Positions 27,619-36,458 of a stretch of DNA of 64,000 bases are shown here, piece after piece; the first letter of the stretch is position 1; each line of letters starts with the position of its first letter. A model generated the notes under the pieces. That model was not told where the DNA came from, made no database searches, and saw nothing but the letters and a program-made list of their open reading frames with translations. Source of the DNA: Pseudolabrys sp. Root1462 (GTDB lineage: Bacteria; Pseudomonadota; Alphaproteobacteria; Rhizobiales; Xanthobacteraceae). Made by a program: the position numbers and the translations under genes. Location: contig NZ_LMFS01000001.1 in NCBI RefSeq assembly GCF_001426945.1, positions 2,598,609 to 2,662,608 of the forward strand, written 5' to 3'.

Positions 27619-29055
27619 TCACGCACAATAAAGAGGACCGGTGTAATGCTTGCGCAGCGCCGACTTCAGTTCCGGCATGGCCGCGCGCACATCGGCGGTC
27701 GTTGGATATTTGGCGCGCAGCGCGGCCAGCAGTTCGGCTTCAAGCGCCGGCAGATCGACGCCGACAACCTTGCCGTCGCGCACGACATCGCAGCCGGCGA
27801 CGATGAGACCCGTGATGTATTGCCGGACGCCTTTGGCCAGCAGCAATTCGAACGGCGGCACGTCGGGCTCTATGAGTTCGGCTGACAGAGCCTTCCAGTC
27901 CAGCGCGAGCAGATCGGCGGGCGCGCCCGGCGCAAGGCCCTCATCCTTCATACCGGTGACAGCGAAGCGGCCATTAGCTGTCGCAAAGCGCATGAGATCG
28001 GCTTGCGACACGCGGACGTCGAAGCCGGAGGCCTTGTGGACGTTATACGCGAGCCGCATCTCGCGCAGCGCGTCTTCGTCCTCATCGAAGGCGAGCCCGT
28101 CGAGTCCCATGGCGACGCGGCAGCCGCGCTTGATGAACTCGGCGACCGGCGCGAGCCCCGAACTGACGATGAAGTTCGACGAGGTGTTGACCACGATGGT
28201 GGCGCCGCGTTCGGCGATCAGGTCGATCTCGTCAGACCGCAGATAGATGCAATGCGCGAAGGACACGCGCTCATTGACCAGGCCGATCTCGTCGAGATAG
28301 CGGACAATGCCCTGCGGAAACTGCCGATCGGCCCAGGCGCGCTGATATTTAGTCTCGAGCAGGTGCATGTGGACGCGTCGGTTCGACGCCCCCGAAGCTT
28401 CGCCGATCAGGCGCAGCATCTCGTCGGTGCACCACTGCACGCCGGCGGGGCCATACTGGACTGTGATTCCGTGGCCCTCGATGTCCCTAGCCACCGCCTC
28501 GACCATCGCCACCTGCTCGGCCGCCGGCACCGGCTTGCGCAGGAAGCGCCGCGTCACGCAGTCGCAGGCTTCAGGCGACAACTCGGCGAGCAGCTTTTCG
28601 TGCGGGTCGTAGACCAGCGGATTGAGATCGCGGCAATGCACGGCCAGCGCCATGCGGATGCCGACGTCCCGCGCCGCCCTGGCCACGGCGCGGGCTTCGG
28701 TCGGGAAATCAGTGAGACCCTGCACACGCGTGTAGTGCGCCATGACGGAGCCGACACCGCCGCGCGCCGAGCGCGCGAATGACACGGCGCTCGACAGGTA
28801 AGGATCAACCGCCGGCAGCAGCGTCAGATAAGGCAGCCAGGCCTCGAGCGGCACGTCATAGCTGCCGGTCTGGCTCAGCCGCGCGATGCGCGCATGGTCG
28901 TGCGCGTTGGCGAGTGCCGGCATGACGAGCGAACCGTTACCCTGGCCCGCCGTCACGCCAGTGATTGTGCCGCCGTCGACGGCGACGGATTGGTTGGCAG
29001 CCGCGGCCTTGCCCGCGCCGGGAAGCAGCCAGGAAGCCGCGGCTGTCGTTGTCAT
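27619..29055 (-). CDS. amidohydrolase/deaminase (TrzA/AtzA/SsnA-like, metal-dependent)
   Basis: The 478-residue protein has the amidohydrolase-superfamily frame: a composite beta domain at both ends, metal ligands His52 and His54 (NAHDHARI), a central MHLLET segment, AHCIYL, and the catalytic Asp in MGLDGLAFDEDED. That set is typical of subtype III enzymes that deaminate or dechlorinate N-heterocycles (cytosine, guanine, s-triazines). The sequence after the last ligand (DEDEDALREMRLAYNVHKA) fits the SsnA/TrzA branch. It sits between the binding protein and the ring-opening amidohydrolase. A plausible order of action is removal of an exocyclic amine followed by ring opening, which is inference. 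Confidence 0.85.
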   Translation of the reverse strand: MTTTAAASWLLPGAGKAAAANQSVAVDGGTITGVTAGQGNGSLVMPALANAHDHARIARLSQTGSYDVPLEAWLPYLTLLPAVDPYLSSAVSFARSARGGVGSVMAHYTRVQGLTDFPTEARAVARAARDVGIRMALAVHCRDLNPLVYDPHEKLLAELSPEACDCVTRRFLRKPVPAAEQVAMVEAVARDIEGHGITVQYGPAGVQWCTDEMLRLIGEASGASNRRVHMHLLETKYQRAWADRQFPQGIVRYLDEIGLVNERVSFAHCIYLRSDEIDLIAERGATIVVNTSSNFIVSSGLAPVAEFIKRGCRVAMGLDGLAFDEDEDALREMRLAYNVHKASGFDVRVSQADLMRFATANGRFAVTGMKDEGLAPGAPADLLALDWKALSAELIEPDVPPFELLLAKGVRQYITGLIVAGCDVVRDGKVVGVDLPALEAELLAALRAKYPTTADVRAAMPELKSALRKHYTGPLYCA

Positions 29056-29081
29056 GTCGTCTTCCCGCCGGAACGCGTGTC

Positions 29082-30113
29082 TTAGAAATTGAGCTTGAGC
29101 ATGCGCTCGGACTTCGGCGGCAGGAACGAACGGTCGAACACATCCTTCACCGCCGGCGTGTTCGGCAGCTTGTAGGTGTCGACCAGGAGCTTGATGCCCT
29201 TTTCCATGCGGGCGTCGGAAACGTCGCCAAGGCCGTTGGCGTCGGTCTCCTTGGATACGAAATGCGTCTTCAGGGCGTATTGCAGGCGCTTGAGTTCGAT
29301 ATCCTCGCTCATGAGCGGCTCGACCTTAAGCATCTCCTTGACGCCGGCGGCCGGATCGGCCGCCACGTCGATCATGGCGCGGTTGAGCGCGCGGACGAGC
29401 CCGGCCACCGCCTTCGGCTTCTCGGCTATCATGGACTTCGATACCATGATGCCGTTGGAATAGAGATCGATGCCGTAGTCCGAGAAGTAGAACCAGCGGA
29501 AATCCTTGAGCGGATCCATCTTCATGCCGATGAAGTTGGCGTAGCTGGTCACGGTGAAGATGGCCGAGAAGTCGACATCGTCTTTCACCAGCATTTGCTC
29601 CTGCAGGTTCGGCGCCATGTTGACGGTCGATACCTTGCTGGCGTCGATGCCGTTAAGCGCGGCGAGCGCCGGAAACAGTTGCCCCGCCGCACCGCCCGCC
29701 GGCGTACCCATCTTCTTGCCCTCGAGATCCTTGAGGGTCTTGATCGGCGAATCCTTCTTCACGATCAGCGCGAAAGGCGGCGTGTTGTAGATCATGTAGA
29801 CCATCACCGGCTGCTGGCCGGGCTTGGTGCCGGCGAACTGGATGATGGCGTTCATGTCACCGAAGCCGGCGTCATAGGTGCCGGACACGATGCGCGTCAC
29901 CGTCGCGGCCGAACCGGTACCCTGATCGATCGAGACGTCGAGGCCCTCCTTGGCGAAATATCCGTGATCCTTGGCCCAGAAGATGTAGGCGTGCAGGCCC
30001 TGATATTTCCAGTCGAGCGTGAAGCGGATCTTGGTCGGCTCGTCCGCCTTCGCGCCGGCTCCCAGACACAGCAGCGCCGCGAGCGCCGCCATGCCAAAAC
30101 GCAACTTAGACAT
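29082..30113 (-). CDS. ABC transporter substrate-binding protein, NMT1/THI5-like (copy 1)
   Basis: The 343-residue protein has a signal peptide (MSKLRFGMAALAALLCLGAG, cleavage near AKA). An NMT1/THI5/SsuA-type binding domain follows: FTLDWKYQGLHAYIFWAKDH, GFGDMNAIIQF and YFSDYGIDLYSNGIMVSK. Known members bind pyrimidine precursors of thiamine, riboflavin, sulfonates or related small molecules. It is clearly paralogous to the second binding protein at 34089-35126, which shares the WKYQG, GFGD(M/I)NA and DLYSN segments. It lies 48 bases after the permease stop and 26 bases before the amidohydrolase. Import of an N-heterocycle is inferred from context. Confidence 0.9.
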   Translation of the reverse strand: MSKLRFGMAALAALLCLGAGAKADEPTKIRFTLDWKYQGLHAYIFWAKDHGYFAKEGLDVSIDQGTGSAATVTRIVSGTYDAGFGDMNAIIQFAGTKPGQQPVMVYMIYNTPPFALIVKKDSPIKTLKDLEGKKMGTPAGGAAGQLFPALAALNGIDASKVSTVNMAPNLQEQMLVKDDVDFSAIFTVTSYANFIGMKMDPLKDFRWFYFSDYGIDLYSNGIMVSKSMIAEKPKAVAGLVRALNRAMIDVAADPAAGVKEMLKVEPLMSEDIELKRLQYALKTHFVSKETDANGLGDVSDARMEKGIKLLVDTYKLPNTPAVKDVFDRSFLPPKSERMLKLNF

Positions 30114-30161
30114 TCAGTTCTCCATATTCCAAGGGATGACCGGCAAACTGTGAATGGGCTC

Positions 30162-30935
30162 TCAGCCCATCGCGAATTCGTCCTTGCGGTGTGCCCAGCC
30201 TGTGATGCGCGCCTCGATCAGCGAGAACACCGCGTAAAGCGCCACGCCCATGATGGCGAGAATGATCAGACCGGCGAACACCAGCGGCACGTCGAAGTTC
30301 GACGAGGCGATCATCATGACGTTGCCGATGCCGCGGTTCGACGCCACCGTTTCCGAAATCACGGTGCCAACAAAGGCGAGCGTCACCGCGACCTTCAGTG
30401 AGGCGAAGAAATACGGCATGGTACGCGGCAGGCCGACATTCCACAGAATGTCGAGCTTCGATGCCCGTAGCGCCTTCATCACGTCCTCGAGCTCAGGCTC
30501 GGTGGTGGCCAAGCCCGTCGCGACATTCACCACGATCGGAAACAGACTCATGATCATCGCGGTGAGGATCGCTGGCACGGCGCCGGAGCCGAACCACAGC
30601 ACGAAGATCGGCACCACCGCCACCTTCGGAATAGAGGCAAAGCCGATCAGCAACGGATAGGCGACGTCATAGGCGAGCCGTGATGAGCCGACGATGACGC
30701 CGAGCGCAACGCCAGCCAGGATGCCGAGCGCAAAGCCGACCAGCGTGGTGTAGAGCGTCTGCACAGTATGCGGCCACAGCGCCGGCATCCGCGTCACCAG
30801 CGTGACGATGATCTGGCTCGGCTTCGGCAGCACGATGTCGCTAATGTGGAAGGCCCAGCAGAAGGCTTCCCACAACACGAAGAAGCCGACGATGAACACC
30901 GCCGACCACAACCGGCGTCGCAATCCCTGCTCCAT
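30162..30935 (-). CDS. ABC transporter permease, SsuC/TauC/ThiX-like
   Basis: The start ATG at 30935 overlaps the ATPase stop by one base (TGATG) and follows GGAG; 257 residues. Six membrane segments are apparent, beginning LWSAVFIVGFFVLWEAFCW. The cytoplasmic coupling loop is ELEDVMKALRASKLDILWNV with the usual LPRTMPYF after it. This is the COG0600 type that pairs with NMT1-like binding proteins and an SsuB-type ATPase, both encoded here. It is the only permease in the operon, so both binding proteins probably dock to it, perhaps as a homodimer. Confidence 0.92.
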   Translation of the reverse strand: MEQGLRRRLWSAVFIVGFFVLWEAFCWAFHISDIVLPKPSQIIVTLVTRMPALWPHTVQTLYTTLVGFALGILAGVALGVIVGSSRLAYDVAYPLLIGFASIPKVAVVPIFVLWFGSGAVPAILTAMIMSLFPIVVNVATGLATTEPELEDVMKALRASKLDILWNVGLPRTMPYFFASLKVAVTLAFVGTVISETVASNRGIGNVMMIASSNFDVPLVFAGLIILAIMGVALYAVFSLIEARITGWAHRKDEFAMG

Positions 30936-31765
30936 CACACCGTCTCCTTCACCGGCCGCGCCGAAATAATCAGTTCGCGCAGGCGCTGCGTCATCGATAC
31001 GAACTCCGGCGTGTAGGACATGTCGATAGTGCGCGGCCGGGCGAACGGCACCGGCGCATCGTCGATGATCTGCCCGGGCCGCGAGCGCATCACGCAGATG
31101 CGCGTGGCGAGATAGCCGGCTTCCTTGAGATCGTGCGTGACCAGGACCACCGTGGGCTTCAGCTTCATCCACAGGGCCTGCATCACCGCCCACAGTTCCT
31201 CGCGCGTGAACTGATCGAGTGCGCCGAACGGCTCATCCAGCATCAGAAGCTGCGGCTCGTGGATCAGCGCCCTGCACAGCGAGGCGCGCTGCAGCATTCC
31301 GCCGGACAATTGCCATGGATGCTTGTCGCCGAAGCCGCCCAGGCCAACCTCCTTGAGCAGCGCCTCGGCGCGGTCGCGAAACTCGGTCTTCTTCTTGCTC
31401 TGGTATTGCTGGCGGAACGGCGGCACGATCTTCAGCGGCATCATGACGTTGTCGCGCACCGTGAGCCACGGCAGCATGGTCGGGTTCTGGAATGCCATTC
31501 CGACACGCACCGGCGCCGCACCGACCTCACGGCCGGCGACGTAGACATAGCCAGTGCTGGCGGTGATGAGGCCGGTGACCAGCTTGAGAATGGTGGACTT
31601 GCCGCAGCCCGACGGCCCGACCAGCGCGACGAAATCGCCTTCGTCGACGCGCAGACTGGTCTCGCCCAGCGCCACGATCTGCCGGTCGCCGCGCCCGTAG
31701 GTCAGCGTAGCTTTTTCCAACTCAACAAAGGTATGGCCGGTCCGCGGATGCGCTTCGACGTTCAT
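30935..31765 (-). CDS. ABC transporter ATP-binding protein, SsuB/TauB/ThiZ-like
   Basis: The start ATG at 31765 follows AGGGCAGGGGAACGGC; 276 residues. It has Walker A GPSGCGKST, the Q-loop in MAFQNPTMLPWLTVRDN, signature LSGGMLQR, Walker B LLMLDEPFGALD and the H-loop VLVTHD. It begins 14 bases after the stop of the dihydroorotase-like gene and its own stop overlaps the permease start, so the genes are translationally linked. It powers the nitrate/sulfonate/thiamine-precursor class of importers. Confidence 0.94.
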   Translation of the reverse strand: MNVEAHPRTGHTFVELEKATLTYGRGDRQIVALGETSLRVDEGDFVALVGPSGCGKSTILKLVTGLITASTGYVYVAGREVGAAPVRVGMAFQNPTMLPWLTVRDNVMMPLKIVPPFRQQYQSKKKTEFRDRAEALLKEVGLGGFGDKHPWQLSGGMLQRASLCRALIHEPQLLMLDEPFGALDQFTREELWAVMQALWMKLKPTVVLVTHDLKEAGYLATRICVMRSRPGQIIDDAPVPFARPRTIDMSYTPEFVSMTQRLRELIISARPVKETV

Positions 31766-31779
31766 GCCGTTCCCCTGCC

Positions 31780-33201
31780 CTATGGCCGTGTGATCGCGTG
31801 CATGCTGTGCTCGGCGTTCATCACGGCCGGTTCCGGCATATCCTGGATAGCGTGGACCGAACGGCCCCAACCCTTCGTCCCGCCGACGAGTTTGCGGTCC
31901 TTCATGACGAAGCGTCCGCGCACCAATGTGTGGATTGGCAACCCCTTCACGCGGTATCCATCCCACGGCGACACCTTGGACCGCGATTGCGTCTCGGCGT
32001 CGCGGATGGTGTGCTCGCGGCCCAGATCGACGATAGCGATGTCGGCATCCGAGCCCGGCAGCAGCGCACCCTTGCGAGGATAAAGCCCCCAGATGCGCGC
32101 GGGATTGTAAGCGCTCATACGCACGTAATCGGTAATGCTCATGCGTCCGGCATTTACCTGTGTGAGCATCAGCGGCATCTGCGTTTCGACGCCCGGGAAA
32201 CCGCAATCGACGGTCCAGATGTCGTTGCGCGTCTTTTCCTCATAAGCATGCGGCGCGTGGTCGGTGGCGATGACGTCGATGGTGCCATCGATGAGCGCAT
32301 CGAAGATCGGCTGCTGGTTCTGCTTCTCGCGTACCGGCGGGTTGACAGCGATGATGCCGGGCACCCTGTTGTAGTCGTCGGTCGACAGCAGCAGGTAATG
32401 CGGACAGGTCTCGCCGGTGATATCGACGCCTCGCGCCTTGGCTTCGCGCAACGGCCGCAATTCCTCGGCGGTCGAGATGTGCAGCACATGGATGCGTGCG
32501 CCAGTCCACTCGGCAAGGATCGCGGCGCGGCTTACCGCCTCGATCGCCACGACACTGGGCCGCGCCGCTAGATGCGCCCATTGGTCCTTCCTGCCGGCGG
32601 CCATCAAACGCTTCTGCCGACGTTCCATGATGTCGTTGTTCTCGGCATGCAGCGACACGCGCTTGCCAGTCGCGGCGGCGACCTCGAAACACTCCAGCGT
32701 CGCCCCGGTGTCGGGCGACGGGATCTTGCCGAAGGTATTGCCCATATAGAGCTTGAAGCCGATGACACCGCCCGCGATCAGTTCCGGCACGGTCGCAATC
32801 GTGTTGTCGCCGAGGAGGCCATAGAGGCCGAAGTCGATGTGCGCCTTCGAAGCGGCGATGGCGTGCTTGGCGGCGAGGATTTCGCCATTGGCGGTCGGCG
32901 GGATGGTGTTCGGCATATCGAACACGCAGGTGACACCGCCGAACGCCGCCGCCGCCGTACCGCTCTCCCAGTCCTCCTTGTGCGGATAGCCGGGATCGCG
33001 GAAATGCACATGGTCGTCGATGGCGCCGGGCAGGATGTGCATGCCGGCGGCATCGAACAGCTCCGCCGCGAGCGGCATGGCTTCGAGATCGCCGACCGCC
33101 AGCACTTTTCCGTCCTTGATCGCGATCGAACCCTCGAACACGCTGTCTGGCGTAACGATGCGGCCGTTGGCAACGACGAGATCAGCTTTGGTTGCGCTCA
33201 T
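31780..33201 (-). CDS. dihydroorotase/hydantoinase/allantoinase-family cyclic amidohydrolase
   Basis: The start ATG at 33201 follows GAGGA; 473 residues, a normal size for allantoinase, dihydropyrimidinase and bacterial dihydroorotase. All six binuclear-metal ligands are visible: His64 and His66 (DDHVHFRDPG), the carboxylated Lys150 (GFKLYMGN), His185 (SLHAEN), His241 (VLHIST) and Asp314 (ATDHAPH). NMPN-like DMPNTIPPT and the CPHYLLL segment place it nearer allantoinase and dihydroorotase than D-hydantoinase. It would hydrolyse a cyclic amide (ureide, dihydropyrimidine or hydantoin ring). Position inside the transporter operon argues against a housekeeping pyrimidine-biosynthetic role. Confidence 0.88.
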   Translation of the reverse strand: MSATKADLVVANGRIVTPDSVFEGSIAIKDGKVLAVGDLEAMPLAAELFDAAGMHILPGAIDDHVHFRDPGYPHKEDWESGTAAAAFGGVTCVFDMPNTIPPTANGEILAAKHAIAASKAHIDFGLYGLLGDNTIATVPELIAGGVIGFKLYMGNTFGKIPSPDTGATLECFEVAAATGKRVSLHAENNDIMERRQKRLMAAGRKDQWAHLAARPSVVAIEAVSRAAILAEWTGARIHVLHISTAEELRPLREAKARGVDITGETCPHYLLLSTDDYNRVPGIIAVNPPVREKQNQQPIFDALIDGTIDVIATDHAPHAYEEKTRNDIWTVDCGFPGVETQMPLMLTQVNAGRMSITDYVRMSAYNPARIWGLYPRKGALLPGSDADIAIVDLGREHTIRDAETQSRSKVSPWDGYRVKGLPIHTLVRGRFVMKDRKLVGGTKGWGRSVHAIQDMPEPAVMNAEHSMHAITRP

Positions 33202-33208
33202 AGGGTCC

Positions 33209-34003
33209 TCACAATGCCGCCCAGCCGCCGTCGACCGGCAGATCCGCACCTGTGATCTGGCGCGACACATCGCTGGCGAGGAACAGGCACGCATTGGCGA
33301 CGTCGGCATCCACGGTCACGCGGCGTAGCGCGTATTCTGCGGCGTGGCGCTCCATCGCCTCTTCAACGGTGATGTTCAGCTTCTTCGCCATGTCGGCGCA
33401 GACCTTGTCGCGAAAGCGCGGGCCGTCGACCATGCCCGGCGCGACGTAATTGACGTTGACGTTGTATTGCCCAACCTCGAGCGCGAAGCTCTTGGTGATG
33501 CCGCGCAGGCCCCATTTCGACGCCGAATACGACATGCGGCCGGCACGGCCGCGCATGCCGAAGGTGCCGCCGACATTGACGATCTTGCCGTAGCGTTGCG
33601 AGATCATGGTCGGGAGCACGCTGCGCATGGTGTGGAAGCAGCCGTTCATGTTGAGGGTGACGATCTCGTCGAACTCGCCGGGCGTGGTCTCGACGCCGGT
33701 CTTGCCAACCGGGCCGGAGCCTCCGGCGACATTGACGAGAATGTCGATGCGGTCGCCATAGGCTGCCTTGGTCCTTTCGGCCGCCGTCTCGCACTGCTTG
33801 GCGTCGGTGAGATCGCAAGGAACGATGATCGCCTCGCCACCTGTCTGGCGCACCTCGGCGGCGACCGGCTCGATCGCGGCCACGTCACGCCCGATCAGCG
33901 AGAGCCTGGCGCCTTCCGCGGCAAAGGCTTTGGTCACGGCGGCGCCCATGCCCTTGGCGGGCCCGGTGATCATGGCGACGCGGCCGGCTAACTTCAGGTC
34001 CAT
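33209..34003 (-). CDS. SDR family oxidoreductase in the heterocycle operon
   Basis: The start is the ATG at 34003; 264 residues. The cofactor motif is TGPAKGMG rather than the usual TGxxxGIG. NVAGG replaces NNAG, and the catalytic pair is in YSASK, with Asn in LNMNG. The C-terminus QITGADLPVDGGWAAL is classical. It is 7 bases upstream of the dihydroorotase-like gene and 85 bases after the second binding protein. Substrate unknown; within the pathway it might oxidise or reduce a ring or a ring-opened aldehyde. Confidence 0.88.
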   Translation of the reverse strand: MDLKLAGRVAMITGPAKGMGAAVTKAFAAEGARLSLIGRDVAAIEPVAAEVRQTGGEAIIVPCDLTDAKQCETAAERTKAAYGDRIDILVNVAGGSGPVGKTGVETTPGEFDEIVTLNMNGCFHTMRSVLPTMISQRYGKIVNVGGTFGMRGRAGRMSYSASKWGLRGITKSFALEVGQYNVNVNYVAPGMVDGPRFRDKVCADMAKKLNITVEEAMERHAAEYALRRVTVDADVANACLFLASDVSRQITGADLPVDGGWAAL

Positions 34004-34088
34004 CGTAACACCCGGAATTGCAGCGACTGGCGAAGAGAGAAAGACCGGCCGTCCCCCGCCCCACCGGAGAACGGCCGGGGCCATGCGT

Positions 34089-35126
34089 CTAGAACAGCTT
34101 TTTCGGCAGTTCCGACGCCGGCGGCATAAATTTGTCGGTGTAGATCTCGTCCACCGTCGGCGTACGCGGCAGGCCGTTGGCCTCGACGAGAATGTCGATC
34201 GACTTCTTCAGGCGCTCCTTGTCGACATTGCCGAGGCCGATCTTGGCGATTTCCGGCGAGTTCATCTCGTCGTGCAAGGTCGCCATGAAGCGGTCCTTCT
34301 CGACGTCCGGCTTGATCAGCGGCTCGCGCTTGACCACCGCGGCGATCGCGGCGTCCGGATCCTTCAGCGAATCCTCAAGCCCGTGGTTGATGGCTTCGAT
34401 CAGGCCCTTGACGACTTCCGGCTTCTCGGCGGCGAGCTTCTTCGAGACGATGATGGCGTTGGAATAGAGGTCCATGCCGTAATCGCCGTAATTGATGTAG
34501 CGGATGTCCTTGTCGGCCACGCCCATCAGCTTCGCGGAGAAGCGGATGGTGTTGACGTAGCCGAACACGCCATCCACCTGCTTGTTCATCAGCATCTGTT
34601 CGCGCAGGTTCGGCTGCATGTTGGTGGTGGTCACCTTGGTGCAGTCGATCTTGGTGATCTTGCACAGCGCCGGGAACAGCTTCAGCGCACCATCGCCAGC
34701 CGCGCCGCCGATGGTCTTGCCTTCGAAATCCTTCGGCGTCTTGATCGGGCTGTCGGCGCGCACCGCCACGGTGAACGGCGGCTGGTTGTACATGACGTAC
34801 ACCGCGATCGGCGCTTCGGCCGGCTTGGTCGCGGCGAACTGGATCAGGGCATTGATGTCGCCGAAGCCGACGTCATAGGTGCCGTTGGCGACCAGCGGGA
34901 TCGGCGCGCCGGAGCCGTTGCCCTGGTCCATCTGGATGTCGATACCGGCCTTCTTGAAGTAGCCGCGGTCCTCAGCGAGGAAGAACCAGCCCTGCGGGCC
35001 CTGGTATTTCCAGTTCAGCACCATCTTCAGCTTGGTGTCGGCGGCGGTAGCCGGCGATAGCAGCGGTGTGGCCAGCCCGATCACCGCGGTGGCGGCGATC
35101 AGGAACGAGCGGGTCGAAAACGTCAT
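34089..35126 (-). CDS. ABC transporter substrate-binding protein, NMT1/THI5-like (copy 2)
   Basis: The 345-residue protein has a signal peptide (cleavage near ATA/AD) and an NMT1-like domain: LNWKYQGPQGWFFLAEDRGY, GFGDINALIQF and NYGDYGMDLYSNAIIVSK. It is the first gene of the minus-strand run and faces the divergent LysR gene. It is similar throughout to copy 1 but differs at likely ligand-contact stretches: LHAYIFW in copy 1 against PQGWFFL here, and a Cys pair (ALCKITKIDC) is present only here. Two binding proteins around one permease suggest a widened substrate range. Confidence 0.9.
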   Translation of the reverse strand: MTFSTRSFLIAATAVIGLATPLLSPATAADTKLKMVLNWKYQGPQGWFFLAEDRGYFKKAGIDIQMDQGNGSGAPIPLVANGTYDVGFGDINALIQFAATKPAEAPIAVYVMYNQPPFTVAVRADSPIKTPKDFEGKTIGGAAGDGALKLFPALCKITKIDCTKVTTTNMQPNLREQMLMNKQVDGVFGYVNTIRFSAKLMGVADKDIRYINYGDYGMDLYSNAIIVSKKLAAEKPEVVKGLIEAINHGLEDSLKDPDAAIAAVVKREPLIKPDVEKDRFMATLHDEMNSPEIAKIGLGNVDKERLKKSIDILVEANGLPRTPTVDEIYTDKFMPPASELPKKLF

Positions 35127-35270
35127 CTTCGGACTCCTGTCAGGACGTTGTGCGTGTCTGACGCGGGGTCGGTTCCGGCCAACCGTCCGCGGCGATGGGC
35201 GATTCCATGCAAGTGCGGTGCCGAAACCTAGCCCGGGACAGCGTTGCCAACTGCCGCTGATTTTTTGCTA

Positions 35271-35295
35271 GAGTGGTGCCGAAAAGGCATCACTC
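35271..35295. promoter_or_regulatory. 10-base inverted repeat, candidate LysR operator of the heterocycle locus
   Basis: GAGTGGTGCC (35271-35280) and GGCATCACTC (35286-35295) are complementary at nine of ten positions, the tenth being a G-T pair, with GAAAA between them. The repeat lies in the 227-base gap between the minus-strand operon and the divergent LysR gene, 59 bases before the LysR start. A TTGCCA at 35244-35249 could be a -35, but the -10 is poor. Confidence 0.55.
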
Positions 35296-35353
35296 ACGGC
35301 GGCCCCGCCGCCGCCCATCCCCGCTCCGATCCTCTGCACGGGCACTAAGCCGC

Positions 35354-36262
35354 ATGAAACATTTGAGGATTCTCGACTACGTCGATGAGGTCGCCCGCTC
35401 CCGCTCGATCCGCAAAGCCGCCGAGCAGCTCAACGTCACTGCCTCTGCGGTGAACCGCCGCATCGCCGATCTCGAGGAGGAGCTTGGCGCCACCTTGTTC
35501 GAGCGCCAGCCGCGGGGCGTCCGCCTGACCGCTGCCGGCGAGGTCTTCGTCAACTACCTGCGCAAGCAGGGCGGCGAAGTCGAACGCATGAAGTCGCAGA
35601 TCGAGGACCTGAAGGGCCTGCGCCGGGGCACGGTGCGGCTCGCTTGCAGTCAGGCGCTGGCGCTCGACTTCCTGCCGCGGGCGATTGCCGACTTCCGCAA
35701 AACCCATCCGAAAGTCGAATTCGACATCAAGGTGGTCGATCACGAATACGCCATGACGGCGTTGTCGGCGTTCGAGGTCGACCTCGTGCTGGTGTTCCGG
35801 CCGCCTTATCTCGCTAACTTTCAGCCGCTGATGATCGTCGAGCAGAGCCTGGTGGCGGTGATGGCGAAGAGCCATCCTTTGGCGAAGAAACCTAAAGTGC
35901 GGCTGCGCGATTGCGCCAATTACCCGGTCGCACTGCCGGAGCGTTCAATCGGCGGCCGCCAACTGCTGGAAGATGTCGTCGCCCGCAGCGGACTGGCTTT
36001 CAATATCGCCGTCGAATCCAACTCATTCGAAATGCTCCGCGGCATGGTCATTCACGCCGGTCTGATCTCGTTCCAGATCGGCATCGGCACCATGCCGGAA
36101 GGCAACAAGCTCGGTCTCGTGACGCGCGAAATCGACGGCCGGGACATTCCTTCCGGCAAACTTGTCTTCGGACAGTTACGCGAACGTAATCTTCCGGTCG
36201 CCACCGCCATATTCGCGGAACATATAAACAAGCGCCTCGCCGCCCTGGTTAAGGTTGTTTGA
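35354..36262 (+). CDS. LysR family regulator, probable controller of the pyrimidine/heterocycle locus
   Basis: The start ATG at 35354 opens on the DNA-binding domain MKHLRILDYVDEVARSRSIR, with helix-turn-helix LNVTASAVNRRIADLEEELG. The product has 302 residues, with a substrate-binding domain from about residue 90 (GTVRLACSQALALDFLPRAI). A longer GTG start at 35273 would begin inside the inverted repeat and adds an Arg/Pro-rich leader that looks non-coding. It is divergent from the transporter/hydrolase run and points toward the URC genes 270 bases downstream, so it could control both arms. The inducer is unknown. Confidence 0.9.
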   Translation: MKHLRILDYVDEVARSRSIRKAAEQLNVTASAVNRRIADLEEELGATLFERQPRGVRLTAAGEVFVNYLRKQGGEVERMKSQIEDLKGLRRGTVRLACSQALALDFLPRAIADFRKTHPKVEFDIKVVDHEYAMTALSAFEVDLVLVFRPPYLANFQPLMIVEQSLVAVMAKSHPLAKKPKVRLRDCANYPVALPERSIGGRQLLEDVVARSGLAFNIAVESNSFEMLRGMVIHAGLISFQIGIGTMPEGNKLGLVTREIDGRDIPSGKLVFGQLRERNLPVATAIFAEHINKRLAALVKVV

Positions 36263-36304
36263 TCGCATCACCGATGCGCGCCGGGCAGCCTTGCAAGATG
36301 GCAG

Positions 36305-36458
36305 TTGCAGACCGGAAAAAAAGCGCTATATTTTTCTTTTAAGGGACGACCTCGGCGACCGGATTGTGCAGTACCAGATTGCTCCATCCGGCGGAAAGCG
36401 AGGCGGCCTTTAAAACCGAGTAACAATGTCGTGCGATGGCCCGTCTTCAAGGCGGGCC
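36305..36458 (+). promoter_or_regulatory. leader region of the URC genes
   Basis: In the 270-base gap before the Urc1 gene, TTGCAG (36305-36310) and TATATT (36327-36332) with a 16-base spacer form a reasonable sigma-70 promoter. A hairpin with arms 36438-36446 and 36450-36458 (GGCCCGTCT and AGGCGGGCC, one G-U pair, TCA loop) would lie in the transcript leader, about 75 bases before the start codon. AGGAG at 36510-36514 is too far from the ATG at 36533 to be its ribosome site, so translation initiation here looks unusual. I recognise no known riboswitch. Confidence 0.4.

Noticed and set aside
31766-32206. N-terminal extension of the ATPase into the dihydroorotase-like gene
   Set aside because: It is Arg/His-rich shadow sequence overlapping a real gene; the ATG at 31765 has a good ribosome site.
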